Notes: generated by a model from the sequence alone, not told the origin. A stretch of DNA of 64,000 nucleotides from Granulicella sapmiensis (GCA_026225395.1 JAMFSR010000021.1:248001-312000), one strand, 5' to 3'. Shown: positions 1 to 7,874, counted from the first letter of the stretch. Made by a program: numbers and translations.

Positions 1-1452
1 AGCGCCATTAAACTGCTGCTGCATCCGGTATTGATCATCCGTCATACCGCGACGGGCTTCACCCGCTTGCTGCACGAGTGTCTTGAAGGAATTGAACTTC
101 CAATCTCTGGCGGCAAAGTCGCCCATGTTGCCGGTTAGCAAATCCAGGGTCTTGACGACGTCGTTCATGCTGTCTTTGACTGACAAGAGGCTAGCATTCC
201 AGATATCAGCCCATTTACCGCCGTCAATTTCTGAGCCCATTGCCGATTCTGAGATTTTATAAAAAGCAGTCGCAATCGCCGTCAACACCACGAGTGCGGC
301 CGTAGCGGGGTTAGTGAGCATGGCACCCTTGACGACGTCAAGCGCAGTCTTGGCCGCGTACGCTGCTGTCTCCATGAACCCGAAGGCCCGGTACAGCTTC
401 AAAACAGATGCCTCGCCGGTAACTGCTCCTTTGATCAACGGTCCAAATGCTGTGCCCAGAGAGGTGAGCCCGCTCATACGGCTGATCATTTTCACCGCGA
501 CTAGGCCAATAGAATCGATACCTTTAGTGGCGCCGGCTGAACCGGTTATCAGTGGTAAGAAAATGCTTGCAGCTTGAAGGAGAGCAAAGCCCTCCAGGGT
601 TCGCTTGACGGCCGTAGCATGTTCGACAAGGAATTCAAACGCTGAGCCCACGTCGTAGATCGCTTTGGAAACGTCAATAGCAACCGTGTCCACGGTCCTC
701 ATGCCATTGGCGCTGGTAACGAATTTCAGAATCTTGTCGCTAGCGTCCTGCAGGGCCGGCGACACACCACTGAGCAGACGCACACTGAATCCGAGCGCAA
801 CCGATTCAAGCTGCTCTAAGGATTCATGGAGTTGCTTAGCTTGGGCCGCAGTTTTGTCACCAACCACAACTCCGAAGAGCGAAGCTTGCTGAGAAGCAGT
901 GTCAAAACCTGTGGCTATTTGCTTGAGCAACGGGGCGAGCTCGGCGCCGGAACGTCCAAATATCTTCTGCTCCAAGCCAGTCTTCGCGGTCGAGTCCTTG
1001 AATTTGTCCAAGCTCTTCGACGCAGCAACCATGAGGTTGCCTGAGTCCTTCAGCGGGCCTTCCAAGTCCTTAACTGAGATGCCGAGAGCAGCATAGGCTG
1101 CCACAGCTTCCTTGTTGCCATTCTGAGCAGCAGATGAAGTTCTTGCCAGCTTCTCCATCGCCATTTTCACGTCGTCGACGGGCACGCCCGCGAGTTTCGC
1201 CGAGTAGGCCAATTTGCTGAACATCTCGACGCTCGAACCTGTCTGCTGTGCCATCTTCTGCATCGAGAACGCGAAGTCCTCAGCTTTAGCAATGGCAGCA
1301 GTCAGACTTCCAACAATGGACGCTGCCATCGCGGTAGCAGCGCCAGAAATCAGCGTCAGTGAGCGTTGGATATTGCGCCCTGTGGTCATGCTCAGCTGAC
1401 TCATCTTGGAAAGTTCTTTTGAAAACGATACTGTGTTAGCAACGAGATCCAC
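1..1452 (-). CDS. Phage tail tape-measure protein, partial (C-terminal part beyond window)
   Basis: An open minus-strand frame runs without a stop from about 1495 to the window edge, giving at least 484 residues. The N-terminal text (VDLVANTVSFSKELSKMSQ) and the long Ala/Lys/Gln-rich helical stretch with repeated AKAEDFAFSMQKMAQQ-like heptads resemble TP901-type tape-measure proteins, which set tail length and act during DNA injection. A hydrophobic stretch (about residues 370-390, AALVVLTAIATAF) fits the membrane-active segments of this family. The start is uncertain: GTG at 1452 is the first conventional start codon in frame, but the coding signal seems to begin a few codons earlier (ISIRIGTIS), so an ATT start or a frameshift from an upstream chaperone frame is possible. 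Confidence 0.75.
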   Translation of the reverse strand, partial: MDLVANTVSFSKELSKMSQLSMTTGRNIQRSLTLISGAATAMAASIVGSLTAAIAKAEDFAFSMQKMAQQTGSSVEMFSKLAYSAKLAGVPVDDVKMAMEKLARTSSAAQNGNKEAVAAYAALGISVKDLEGPLKDSGNLMVAASKSLDKFKDSTAKTGLEQKIFGRSGAELAPLLKQIATGFDTASQQASLFGVVVGDKTAAQAKQLHESLEQLESVALGFSVRLLSGVSPALQDASDKILKFVTSANGMRTVDTVAIDVSKAIYDVGSAFEFLVEHATAVKRTLEGFALLQAASIFLPLITGSAGATKGIDSIGLVAVKMISRMSGLTSLGTAFGPLIKGAVTGEASVLKLYRAFGFMETAAYAAKTALDVVKGAMLTNPATAALVVLTAIATAFYKISESAMGSEIDGGKWADIWNASLLSVKDSMNDVVKTLDLLTGNMGDFAARDWKFNSFKTLVQQAGEARRGMTDDQYRMQQQFNGA

Positions 1453-1829
1453 GGAGATTGTGCCAATACGGATGGAAATGGGGGAGCCTGCTTTCTAGTC
1501 GCAGGGCCACCGGTGGAGCGGTCGCAGATACCTGCAGAAATACGTTGGAATAGGTGCAAAGCCTGTTAAACTCGGTTCAATCACGAGCTAAGCTTTGCCA
1601 AGGTGCATGGAAGCTCTGCTTCAGTTGTCAGGTCTGCACAGTATGCAGACGGCGCCGAGGGTCGAAAACCCACTTTTTGTTTTGTGGATATAAAAATTTG
1701 ATTGGTCAGTCGGTCGCGGGTCACTGAAGCCGCCCGGAAATCACTCACCCCTACCCTGAATCGACGCCTGGGCCCGTGAACTCTTTACGGTAAGAAGTTT
1801 AAGGTTGTATTCAGGCTGACACCACTTGA
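1453..1829. other. Gene-poor intergenic stretch in the prophage
   Basis: No frame here has convincing coding character on either strand. It holds one copy of the prophage palindrome (1632-1650) about 180 bases upstream of the tape-measure gene and AT-rich stretches (around 1672-1702) that could form part of a promoter. Tail genes in most phages are packed without gaps, so a 377-base gap directly before a tape-measure gene is unusual. Confidence 0.4.
1632..1650. promoter_or_regulatory. Palindromic operator-like site, copy 1
   Basis: Sequence GTCTGCA-CAGTA-TGCAGAC: perfect 7-base inverted arms around a 5-base centre. It shares the core TGCAYAGTRTGCA with three other intergenic copies in the island. 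It lies upstream of the tape-measure gene. A repressor or activator binding site is inferred. Confidence 0.5.
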
Positions 1830-2510
1830 CTAGGCAGCGATCAACTCATGATCTGCAGACTCGTCCAGCGTTTCATCGCAGTCGGATCTATCCATCTCAT
1901 CGACCTCTCTAACCAACCGCTCGAATGACGTTCGATAGAAGTCCCGTGTGGGTCCGTCGTGGATCGCCGCCCTACCTGGTTTGCAGTACAAGTGTGCCCA
2001 GCGTTCAAGTGCCTCCACTTCGGCCGCACGCGCGGGAAGCTGAGTCCATATGATTGCGATATCGGAGCGCTGCAACTGCTGACAGAAGTTACGGACGATG
2101 TCTTCCGGTTGCTCACTAGCGTCCTGCGAAGTTAGATACTGCGCAGCTGCAATCAGGTCAGTCGAGTCTGTGCGCAGATGGACGGACACTGGTTTGAGTT
2201 CGGGTTTGGCAACAGGCGGCCCATCGGGGTTGACATGGAACGCTTCGTACTCAGCGTGAGCTTTGGCGAACGTCGCGATCCGAATCGTGGTCAAAGAACG
2301 AAGAGCTTGGTTGCACGCTGTGATCAGGCCGTCTGCATTTCCAAGGATACTCATCTGACCTGAACGGTGCTGAACCTCAAGAGGTCCCGAGAGGCCATAG
2401 GCGATGTGCGTGTCACTGGCTGCGACTGTAATGAGAATGGGGAGCGGCTGTGGAGGCGTTGGTTTGAGAGCTATCTTCGGTTTGGCAGGTGGAATTCTGA
2501 AGATCGACAA
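1830..2510 (-). CDS. Hypothetical prophage protein, 226 aa
   Basis: I do not recognise the family. The start is a TTG with AAGGAA eight bases upstream, the best-supported start in the frame. The N-terminus is Pro/Lys-rich (PPAKPKIALKPTPPQPLPILI), the middle looks alpha/beta, and the C-terminal 60 residues are strongly acidic (EVDEMDRSDCDETLDESADHEL). No signal peptide or membrane segment is seen. It lies in the minus-strand block of small prophage genes, 89 bases after the next gene upstream. Confidence 0.6.
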   Translation of the reverse strand: MSIFRIPPAKPKIALKPTPPQPLPILITVAASDTHIAYGLSGPLEVQHRSGQMSILGNADGLITACNQALRSLTTIRIATFAKAHAEYEAFHVNPDGPPVAKPELKPVSVHLRTDSTDLIAAAQYLTSQDASEQPEDIVRNFCQQLQRSDIAIIWTQLPARAAEVEALERWAHLYCKPGRAAIHDGPTRDFYRTSFERLVREVDEMDRSDCDETLDESADHELIAA

Positions 2511-2599
2511 ATATGGTTCCTTCTTTATTGGTTATGCGGCGAGCCTGGTGTTACACACCAGGGCGTCGCGTCGTAGAATTCGTATCCGACTAGCGATGC

Positions 2600-2959
2600 T
2601 TAGGAGATCGATGCGCCGCCACTGAGGGCGAAGGTCAGATGAAACTTGGTGCGTGCTTCCAGATATTTCTTCCAGAGGTCATCATCGTCACCGTCGGTCA
2701 GCTGTTTACCGTCTCTCATCTGGTTGAGCCGCGCTGCCAATCGCGAATCTTCAAGTCCAACGAAGACTTTGTGACCGGCGCCAGCTATGGCCTCAATTCG
2801 ATTCAGACCAGCTGTTACGGCGAGCAATGCTCCGCGCAGTGGGGAGCTGTTTTTCTCCATGCCACTTGTTTGGCATTGATCGCCATTTGCGTTGGTCTTG
2901 GCGGTGTAATAACACTCGGAGCTATTCTTCAAAAACTTTACTTCAGTTGTCAGATTCAT
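2600..2959 (-). CDS. Small prophage protein, paralogue of the 3025-3495 product
   Basis: 119 residues with an ATG behind AAGGAATCCC. It clearly shares a plan with the gene directly upstream: a short N-terminal part ending in aromatic-Y-T (CYYTAK), then LRGALLAVTAGLNRIE, a strand-like KVFVGLED, a helix RLAARLNQM, and an acidic patch DDDDLWKKYLEARTKFHLTF. This order of strands and helices recalls RNase H-like domains, but the catalytic acidic residues of RNase HI cannot be assigned, so the fold is only a suggestion. Probably arose by tandem duplication. Confidence 0.6.
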   Translation of the reverse strand: MNLTTEVKFLKNSSECYYTAKTNANGDQCQTSGMEKNSSPLRGALLAVTAGLNRIEAIAGAGHKVFVGLEDSRLAARLNQMRDGKQLTDGDDDDLWKKYLEARTKFHLTFALSGGASIS

Positions 2960-3024
2960 GGGATTCCTTATGTGCTCATGTGCCGCGAGAACTCATGCAA
3001 GTGCCTAGCCGGCTCAATGCAGAC

Positions 3025-3495
3025 TTACTTGGCAATCCACGATGTACTGAAGCTCGGGCGGTCCGACTCGGTTCGCTGCCAGCGGGCCGGCTCAGGTCGC
3101 TGCCATTTCCATAGCCGAAGCACTTCATCGCCTTCATCTGGATGACTGATGATCCGCAGATTGAAGTCCAGCTTCCGCTGAAGGAAAAGCTTCCATAGAT
3201 CCTCATCGTCATAATGGAGAATCTTAGAGAACGTCGAAGGCGTTGCGTCCCGCAGCCTTGCTGCCACCTTCTCATCGGGAATCAATAGCTCGACGACAGT
3301 TCCCTTACCCTTTCCATCGACGTTCTCCACTTTGCTCAACCCGTCCAGAGTTGCGAGTAAAAAACCTCTGATAAGAGAAGACTGTTGCTCATCGCCGTGG
3401 TGGGTAGTCTGACCATGAAAGATGCCGCCGTTGCTGGTATAAAAGACTCGTCCTGTTGTTTCGTTGAGACGTGCGGTCGTGATGACAAATGCCAT
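3025..3495 (-). CDS. Small prophage protein, tandem paralogue of the 2600-2959 product
   Basis: 156 residues, ATG with AAGGAACATC upstream. It matches its downstream neighbour over most of its length: RVFYTSNGG, LIRGFLLATLDGLSKVE, TVVELLIPDEKVAARL and DDEDLWKLFLQRKLDFNL correspond in order. It carries about 35 extra C-terminal residues rich in Trp and Arg (LWKWQRPEPARWQRTESDRPSF). Family unknown. Both genes belong to the same minus-strand block, 65 bases apart. Confidence 0.6.
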   Translation of the reverse strand: MAFVITTARLNETTGRVFYTSNGGIFHGQTTHHGDEQQSSLIRGFLLATLDGLSKVENVDGKGKGTVVELLIPDEKVAARLRDATPSTFSKILHYDDEDLWKLFLQRKLDFNLRIISHPDEGDEVLRLWKWQRPEPARWQRTESDRPSFSTSWIAK

Positions 3496-3547
3496 GAATG
3501 ATGTTCCTTAGTTTGAATGTGTTTTGGTTGGAGCGGTATGAGTCGAA

Positions 3548-3844
3548 CTACTTGCCGTTCATAATTTTGACCTTCAACTTGCAGTTCTCATTCTCCAAGC
3601 GTTCGATCTTGCGCTTTAGCTTCCGCTCAGCAACGGTTTCTATAGAAGTTGAGTTGCCTACTGTGGACCTGGTGGTGGGAACAACAATTGAGCGGGTCCC
3701 TGCCTTGGCGTGTGCGCGAATTTCGCGAAGCTGCTCACCGGTGATGGTATTACCAAGTCCTCTGGTTGCTGCATAGGCGTATTCTTCTGGTGTCGGCGGC
3801 TTTATGCTTGATGCGGCATTACGATTTGCATGTTCGAGTTTCAT
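3548..3844 (-). CDS. Hypothetical prophage protein with C-terminal coiled coil
   Basis: 98 residues, ATG with GAGGAA upstream. The last 30 residues (VAERKLKRKIERLENENCKLKVKIM) form a clear leucine-heptad coiled coil, so it probably dimerises. The N-terminal half (PTPEEYAYAATRGLGNTITGEQLREIRAHAKAG) is helical without a recognised DNA-binding motif. It is the first gene of the minus-strand block and is divergent from the zinc-ribbon gene at 3918, sharing a 73-base promoter region. Confidence 0.6.
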   Translation of the reverse strand: MKLEHANRNAASSIKPPTPEEYAYAATRGLGNTITGEQLREIRAHAKAGTRSIVVPTTRSTVGNSTSIETVAERKLKRKIERLENENCKLKVKIMNGK

Positions 3845-3917
3845 AGGTATTCCTCAAATTTTGGGATTTATATACATGACTCCCGCGCTCCCTTTGCGCG
3901 AAGAGTAGGATTCAGGG

Positions 3918-4199
3918 ATGGCAGACGATACGGATTCCGGGGCAACTGACATCATCGGACACAGCGAGTTCACTCTTAGCTGCCAAAAGTGCGGCAGCAA
4001 TGAACTCACGATTCCAGACGAAGCGACCGAAGACAGTCGCCTCACCTGTGCCAGTTGTGGTGCGGATGGCGGTAGGTGGGGAGATGTTCAGGCCGCTGTA
4101 ATGGAAGCCTCTGGTAAGCAATTTGAAGAATCTCTCACGGATGCCATCGGGCAAGGATTTAATGGCGAGGATGGTATCAGCTTCAAGAAGGTTGAATAG
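3918..4199 (+). CDS. Small zinc-ribbon protein
   Basis: 93 residues with two CxxC knuckles 23 residues apart (CQKC at about 22-25 and CASC at about 48-51), typical of a zinc ribbon, followed by GGRWGDVQAAVMEASGKQFEESLTDAI, a pattern seen in small phage proteins of the ECs_2282 (YdaE/Gam-neighbour) kind. A good start context (AGGATTCAGGG) precedes the ATG. It is transcribed alone and ends before a strong hairpin terminator. The opposite frame over the same bases is open but lacks any such motif. Confidence 0.65.
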   Translation: MADDTDSGATDIIGHSEFTLSCQKCGSNELTIPDEATEDSRLTCASCGADGGRWGDVQAAVMEASGKQFEESLTDAIGQGFNGEDGISFKKVE

Positions 4200-4257
4200 C
4201 TCACTCAATGCATAGTCCACTGTAAAGGTTCCTAGCCGCATACTGATCTCCAATAGA

Positions 4258-4280
4258 AAACCCTCCAATCAGGAGGGTTT
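4258..4280. terminator. Rho-independent terminator, probably bidirectional
   Basis: Nine-base stem AAACCCTCC / GGAGGGTTT with a 5-base loop, followed on the plus side by a T-rich run and on the minus side by TTTTC. It ends the zinc-ribbon gene and may also stop transcription from the right. Confidence 0.75.
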
Positions 4281-4501
4281 GTCTTTCTGCTTTTCCAGTG
4301 CTGTTTGTTTTCGCTTGCGCTTCTTCTCACCCTTGCTCTTAGGCCAAGCTGCTTCTACCCAACCTGGGGTTCTGCACACTATGCGTGACTCAAAGGCGAA
4401 GAGGACGGGAGCATTAGCTCGACCGTCCTCTCACCAGAGAACATGTCAGGCACATCGACGGTGACCACTACGACACCACCTACGGCCGAGATGTTCTCAA
4501 C
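4281..4501. other. Short region without a confident gene
   Basis: It carries a degenerate copy of the prophage palindrome (4371-4389). On the minus strand two short open stretches have coding-like codon use: one after the stop of the 4502-4942 gene (reading VVTVDVPDMFSGERTVEL, stop near 4384), and one reading VCRTPGWVEAAWPKSK followed by a basic tail (GTG 4379 to stop 4269). Neither has a normal start with a ribosome binding site. They could be remnants of one gene broken by a frameshift. Confidence 0.35.
4371..4389. promoter_or_regulatory. Palindromic operator-like site, copy 4 (degenerate)
   Basis: On the minus strand it reads GCATAGTGTGCAGA, matching the TGCAYAGTRTGCA core except at the outer positions. 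Weaker symmetry than the other copies. Confidence 0.35.
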
Positions 4502-4942
4502 TCAATCTTTTGCCACCTGCCGTAAAACTGTTCCGCTGAGCATGAATGGCAGTACCCCTGCTCTACAGTCAAATGCATTCATTCTGTCGACCATGTCCAT
4601 TCCAGCAGCGAATATCCATTTTCCGAGCGCGGCGATCTCAGGTGGCAGTTTTTCATTTCTAGCCTGCGGTTCTGTGATGTGGCGGATGATTTCACCAATC
4701 GAGCTGGCTGCCCCTCTAAGGTGACCGTACCTCTCAAAGGCGCTTTGATACTCGACGGCCAGCCCCGTGGAGTGCATCAATTCGGAGATGTATGTCTTGG
4801 CGAACAGGACCAGGGTGTCGGTGGCGTTCCGGTCGGCCGAAGACTGACGCTCGTCTTCTGGGTCAGGGTAATCCGCCTCAAACAATTCCAACCATCTGCG
4901 GGCATTGGACAACCGGGATAGTTGCGATTCTTTGTGTGCCAA
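4502..4942 (-). CDS. Hypothetical prophage protein, 146 aa
   Basis: TTG start with AAAGGA about nine bases upstream. The product is soluble and mostly helical with an acidic N-terminal third (FEADYPDPEDERQSSADRN). No family recognised. It is the first minus-strand gene left of the inverted-repeat region and is therefore divergent from the HTH gene at 5661, so it may belong to the regulatory or early segment of the prophage. Confidence 0.6.
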   Translation of the reverse strand: MAHKESQLSRLSNARRWLELFEADYPDPEDERQSSADRNATDTLVLFAKTYISELMHSTGLAVEYQSAFERYGHLRGAASSIGEIIRHITEPQARNEKLPPEIAALGKWIFAAGMDMVDRMNAFDCRAGVLPFMLSGTVLRQVAKD

Positions 4943-5008
4943 TTAGTTGTCCTTTGCTGGCGGGTCACGGATCTGGCCCACGCGGTCGTCAATAGCCGAG
5001 GTGTGTTT

Positions 5009-5142
5009 CCTTCTCTATATAGAAGACGCCGCCATGATTGCGTTTCTGACATTTATTTTCTTCGAGCGCGATGTTTTTGACGTCGAGCTGCAAAATAAAT
5101 GTCAGAAACGCAACTGTCCCCGCGTCTTCTATTCAGAGAAGG
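5009..5142. repeat. Interrupted two-block inverted repeat, 134 bp
   Basis: Outer blocks 5009-5029 and 5122-5142 match in inverted orientation at 19 of 21 bases. Inner blocks 5040-5059 and 5092-5111 match at 20 of 20 (GCGTTTCTGACATTTATTTT and its complement). Between outer and inner block each arm has a 10-base spacer that matches at only about 4 of 10 positions. The loop is 32 bases. Each outer block itself contains a small dyad (CTTCT...AGAAG). No transposase or clear target duplication is present. Confidence 0.75.
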
Positions 5143-5173
5143 TTAATTCTTTCTCGGAAGCTCAATCTCTGAG

Positions 5174-5192
5174 GCTTGCATAGTATGCAAGC
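5174..5192. promoter_or_regulatory. Palindromic operator-like site, copy 2
   Basis: GCTTGCA-TAGTA-TGCAAGC, perfect 7-base arms. About 20-25 bases downstream both this copy and copy 3 have GCAGAACAC, so the conserved unit may be longer than the palindrome. Confidence 0.55.
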
Positions 5193-5619
5193 GGTTGGTT
5201 CGCAGAACACCTTTTCCTAAAAAACGGTCTGCTCAAAAACACACGTCAAACGCTTCGACGGTGATGTCGGTACATTCCGAGGCTGAATGCCTCCAGATGG
5301 GTACCTTATGGTGAAGTGAAATAGATGGTTCTGTCGATTGACAGTTTTCCGGGCAACGGGCGAGTGATTGATCTCGCAACAAGGGCAACGCCCCGGTCAT
5401 AATATGGATTCCAAAAACCGCTAGTAATAATACAAACCAGCATCTTCAATGGTGAATTGGCTCTGAGAGACATATCAAACCCAACAACTGATGAACAGGT
5501 GGTCCAGGTCGCGCCGATGGTATCGGTGTTAACAGGGTCTACATAACCCCGCTTACAAGAGGGGTTCAAAACTGTTTTCCAGATGGGATGCCCTTGGTGT
5601 GCCTACTGATAAACACGTG

Positions 5620-5638
5620 TTTTGCATAGTATGCAGAG
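5620..5638. promoter_or_regulatory. Palindromic operator-like site, copy 3
   Basis: TTTTGCA-TAGTA-TGCAGAG, with the core TGCATAGTATGCA intact. It overlaps the first codons of the longest version of the HTH gene, which argues for a downstream start and for control of that gene through this site. Confidence 0.5.
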
Positions 5639-5660
5639 CCGACGAGCAGAACACGTGTGC

Positions 5661-6818
5661 ATGCAAAATAAACCTTGCGTTAGAAGGCCATCATGTGTAA
5701 TCTGGAAGTTAGCTCATTTAGTCGTGAGCAGAGAAAGTGCAGCCTACGAACTGCAACTACTCAACTTTATAGAGGATGGAAAAGGATGTCAAGCGTTGTT
5801 TGAAAATAATTCGGACGTTGTACCTACTGCCCCCGAGGTGTCTGCCTTCTTGCGGACGCCGGAACAGTGGACAACACATAAGGAAAAACGGAATAGAACA
5901 CAATTGCAGAAGAACTTTGCAGCGTTCTCCCCGCTCTTCCATGCTTTCTATGCAGGAGAGAGCCATAAAGAAAGGACGAAAGCCCGTGAGGCGATGGCTG
6001 ACGCACTGATCAATGAGTACGAATCAGGCATCTCCCGGAGGTTCGCAGAGATAATTGATGAGCAGTCCGACGCCCGTATCAAAGCTGCGCTCGAACACAT
6101 GCAGTTCGATGAAGCTCAAATGAGGACCATACGCACGGTCAAGCTTCTCGATGGGGGTAAGTTTCCCACTGTCGTCAAGCTGTTGGCCTATATCGGTCAC
6201 TCGATCACCAAATCAAAGATGCAAGGCTATAAGGAAGCCAAAAGGCTTGCGAAGTACGTTTCGCTCATGAGCTCCGTAACCACTGAGAATGACGAAACGG
6301 GCGAATCCAAAGAGAAGGTCGACGACAACACGTTTGGGAAGTGCGTCGGCGTGAATCCGGCGGGACGGTCTGTCCTTCCAAAAGAGCCGGTGGACTATGA
6401 GCGACAAGCCCTGCTGGCAAAGCAGACCATCTCCACTGCTCGATTTCTTGAGGCGTACAGAGACAGTCAACTCGACATAGAAGCCACCGCTCAGGTTTTG
6501 TCTGTGACAAAGTCGGCGGCCGAAAAGCGGCTGGAACGTTTACGTAAAGATTTGCGTCGGTCGGAGTTAGAGATTCACCTCCGACGTCAGTTCAATGCAC
6601 CCCGCCCAATCGCGAAGGCTATGGCGACAGACATGTTGCCCATGATCGAGATTCTGTGTCAGAGGACCAAGATGAACTTTCCGACGTCATGGGCAGCGGC
6701 GCTGGAACTCAAACGCGTCAATAAAACTAGACGAAGAAAAGACGACAAGCCCAAGAGTCAATGGCTGTCGGCCGTTCGATGTCTCTACCCGCTATGGTGC
6801 CTCGAACGAGGCTACTAA
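5661..6818 (+). CDS. Prophage protein with sigma-region-4-like HTH
   Basis: About 385 residues. The C-terminal part contains LDIEATAQVLSVTKSAAEKRLERLRKDLRR, which reads like a sigma-70 region-4 or related helix-turn-helix, so DNA binding is likely. The middle is helical and charged. The frame is open from 5622, but that start lies inside an operator-like palindrome; ATG 5661 or GTG 5724 are more likely and neither has a strong ribosome binding site. First gene of the rightward block that ends with the integrase, so a regulatory or recombination-directing role is plausible. Family not recognised. Confidence 0.6.
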   Translation: MQNKPCVRRPSCVIWKLAHLVVSRESAAYELQLLNFIEDGKGCQALFENNSDVVPTAPEVSAFLRTPEQWTTHKEKRNRTQLQKNFAAFSPLFHAFYAGESHKERTKAREAMADALINEYESGISRRFAEIIDEQSDARIKAALEHMQFDEAQMRTIRTVKLLDGGKFPTVVKLLAYIGHSITKSKMQGYKEAKRLAKYVSLMSSVTTENDETGESKEKVDDNTFGKCVGVNPAGRSVLPKEPVDYERQALLAKQTISTARFLEAYRDSQLDIEATAQVLSVTKSAAEKRLERLRKDLRRSELEIHLRRQFNAPRPIAKAMATDMLPMIEILCQRTKMNFPTSWAAALELKRVNKTRRRKDDKPKSQWLSAVRCLYPLWCLERGY

Positions 6819-6900
6819 GCTTCCGCAACAACGAGTCAACCTTGTTGCCTTTACCTGATATAGGACTGGCCGAGAAAGACTACCGCAAACCATCACAGCA

Positions 6901-7554
6901 GTGTCTGTGATCCCGCCTTCACCAGCACCCGAACGGATGCTCCCACCACTCACACAGGATAATTTGAAACCCACTACGAAACCCACTACGAAACCCACTA
7001 CTGCGTACCACCAGATTTTTGAATCAATCATTGTCGTGTACCAGGAGAGGAACCAATCCTCCGGAGATTTGAAAGCAAAGGACTACAGCGAGTCTGCCCA
7101 ATCGGGCGAGGCTGGTCTCGCTGGTTCATCATGTATCGTTCGGCCGTCTAACTCAGACTTTGTTATCGACGTCCAGAATGCTGCCCGGAAATCCCTTACT
7201 CCAGGCGAGTTTGCCTACTGGACTCGCTACTACAAGTCGGGAGAAGTGATAGTAGTCACCGAAGCTGATAAGAGAGAGGCCGGCCGCGATGCATGGTTGG
7301 ACGATCACATCCTCTCGTTCCCTAAATCCAAGCAGGCAGCTGTATGCAGCTTGGACAACAAGATGCGTATGAAGATGGGTAGACAATTTGATGAAGCCCA
7401 ACTACACCCCGTAGCGAAGTACATGACACCCGTTGACGTTCGCCAGACGGGAAAAAGGGACAAACGGCAATGTGCGTCCTACATGGACCCCAAGAGCCCT
7501 GCCTACAATCCTTTCTGGGGCGGCAATCAGATCCGGCCGGAGGTTGTACAGTGA
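6901..7554 (+). CDS. Hypothetical prophage protein with KPTT repeats
   Basis: 217 residues from a GTG start without a clear ribosome binding site; ATG 6937 is an alternative. Residues about 24-35 are three KPTT units encoded by a 12-base tandem repeat (6966-7001), followed by a linker. The second half is a compact domain with conserved-looking text (SLTPGEFAYWTRYYKSGEV, CSLDNKMRMKMGRQFDE) of no family I know. Its stop overlaps the GTG start of the excisionase-like gene (GTGA), so the two are translationally coupled. Confidence 0.55.
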   Translation: MSVIPPSPAPERMLPPLTQDNLKPTTKPTTKPTTAYHQIFESIIVVYQERNQSSGDLKAKDYSESAQSGEAGLAGSSCIVRPSNSDFVIDVQNAARKSLTPGEFAYWTRYYKSGEVIVVTEADKREAGRDAWLDDHILSFPKSKQAAVCSLDNKMRMKMGRQFDEAQLHPVAKYMTPVDVRQTGKRDKRQCASYMDPKSPAYNPFWGGNQIRPEVVQ

Positions 7555-7874
7555 AAGGTCGCGAGTTGATCAATCTGCCGGACTGCGCTGCTACTGATCA
7601 CGAGGGAGTCCTCTTAAATCTTCAGGCGAGCTCTGCCGACGATTCTTTTGAACCACTTTTAGGGGTCGAAGAGGCAGCCGCACTTCTGAAGATTCATCCA
7701 AAGACGCTCCAGGCGCTTTGCCGGGCCGGAACCATACCATGTGCGCGCCTCGGCAAATACTGGCGCTTTCGTGCTTCTGCCCTTGATAGCTGGGTTGCGC
7801 ACAGACTACAGTTTGATCACCAGTCACGGTGCATGAGTCGAGAGAGAGACAACCTTGAAGCACACGCGAGATAG
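7551..7874 (+). CDS. Excisionase-like HTH protein
   Basis: 107 residues. Residues about 32-85 (LLGVEEAAALLKIHPKTLQALCRAGTIPCARLGKYWRFRASALDSWV) are a typical helix-turn-helix 17 (MerR/Xis-type) excisionase domain: AAxLLxxHPKTL, GxIPxxRxGxxWRF. The start is GTG 7551 with GGAGG nine bases upstream, overlapping the previous stop. It ends inside the start of the integrase gene, the common xis-int arrangement. It probably directs excision or controls integrase expression. Confidence 0.8.
   Translation: MKGRELINLPDCAATDHEGVLLNLQASSADDSFEPLLGVEEAAALLKIHPKTLQALCRAGTIPCARLGKYWRFRASALDSWVAHRLQFDHQSRCMSRERDNLEAHAR

Larger units (their letters stand above)
4943..5660. other. Regulatory region between divergent prophage operons
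   Basis: 718 bases without a convincing gene. It contains the 134-bp interrupted inverted repeat (5009-5142) and two good copies of the prophage palindrome (5174-5192, 5620-5638). A minus-strand frame at 5306-5569 is open but has only a TTG start without a ribosome binding site and no family likeness. The region looks like a control or maintenance locus. Confidence 0.45.

Noticed and set aside
3912-4268. Minus-strand frame of 118 codons opposite the zinc-ribbon gene
   Set aside because: The plus frame has two CxxC knuckles and a better start; the minus frame runs into the terminator region and has no motif.
5009-5142. Insertion sequence or simple terminator for the large inverted repeat
   Set aside because: No transposase, no clear target duplication, a 32-base loop, and unmatched spacers inside both arms do not fit either.
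5306-5569. Open minus-strand frame of 87 codons in the prophage control region
   Set aside because: TTG start without ribosome binding site, odd composition, no family likeness; probably chance.
6966-7001. Three 12-base tandem repeats, first thought to be a repeat array or CRISPR remnant
   Set aside because: They lie in frame inside a coding region (KPTT units), have no spacers, and no cas genes are near.
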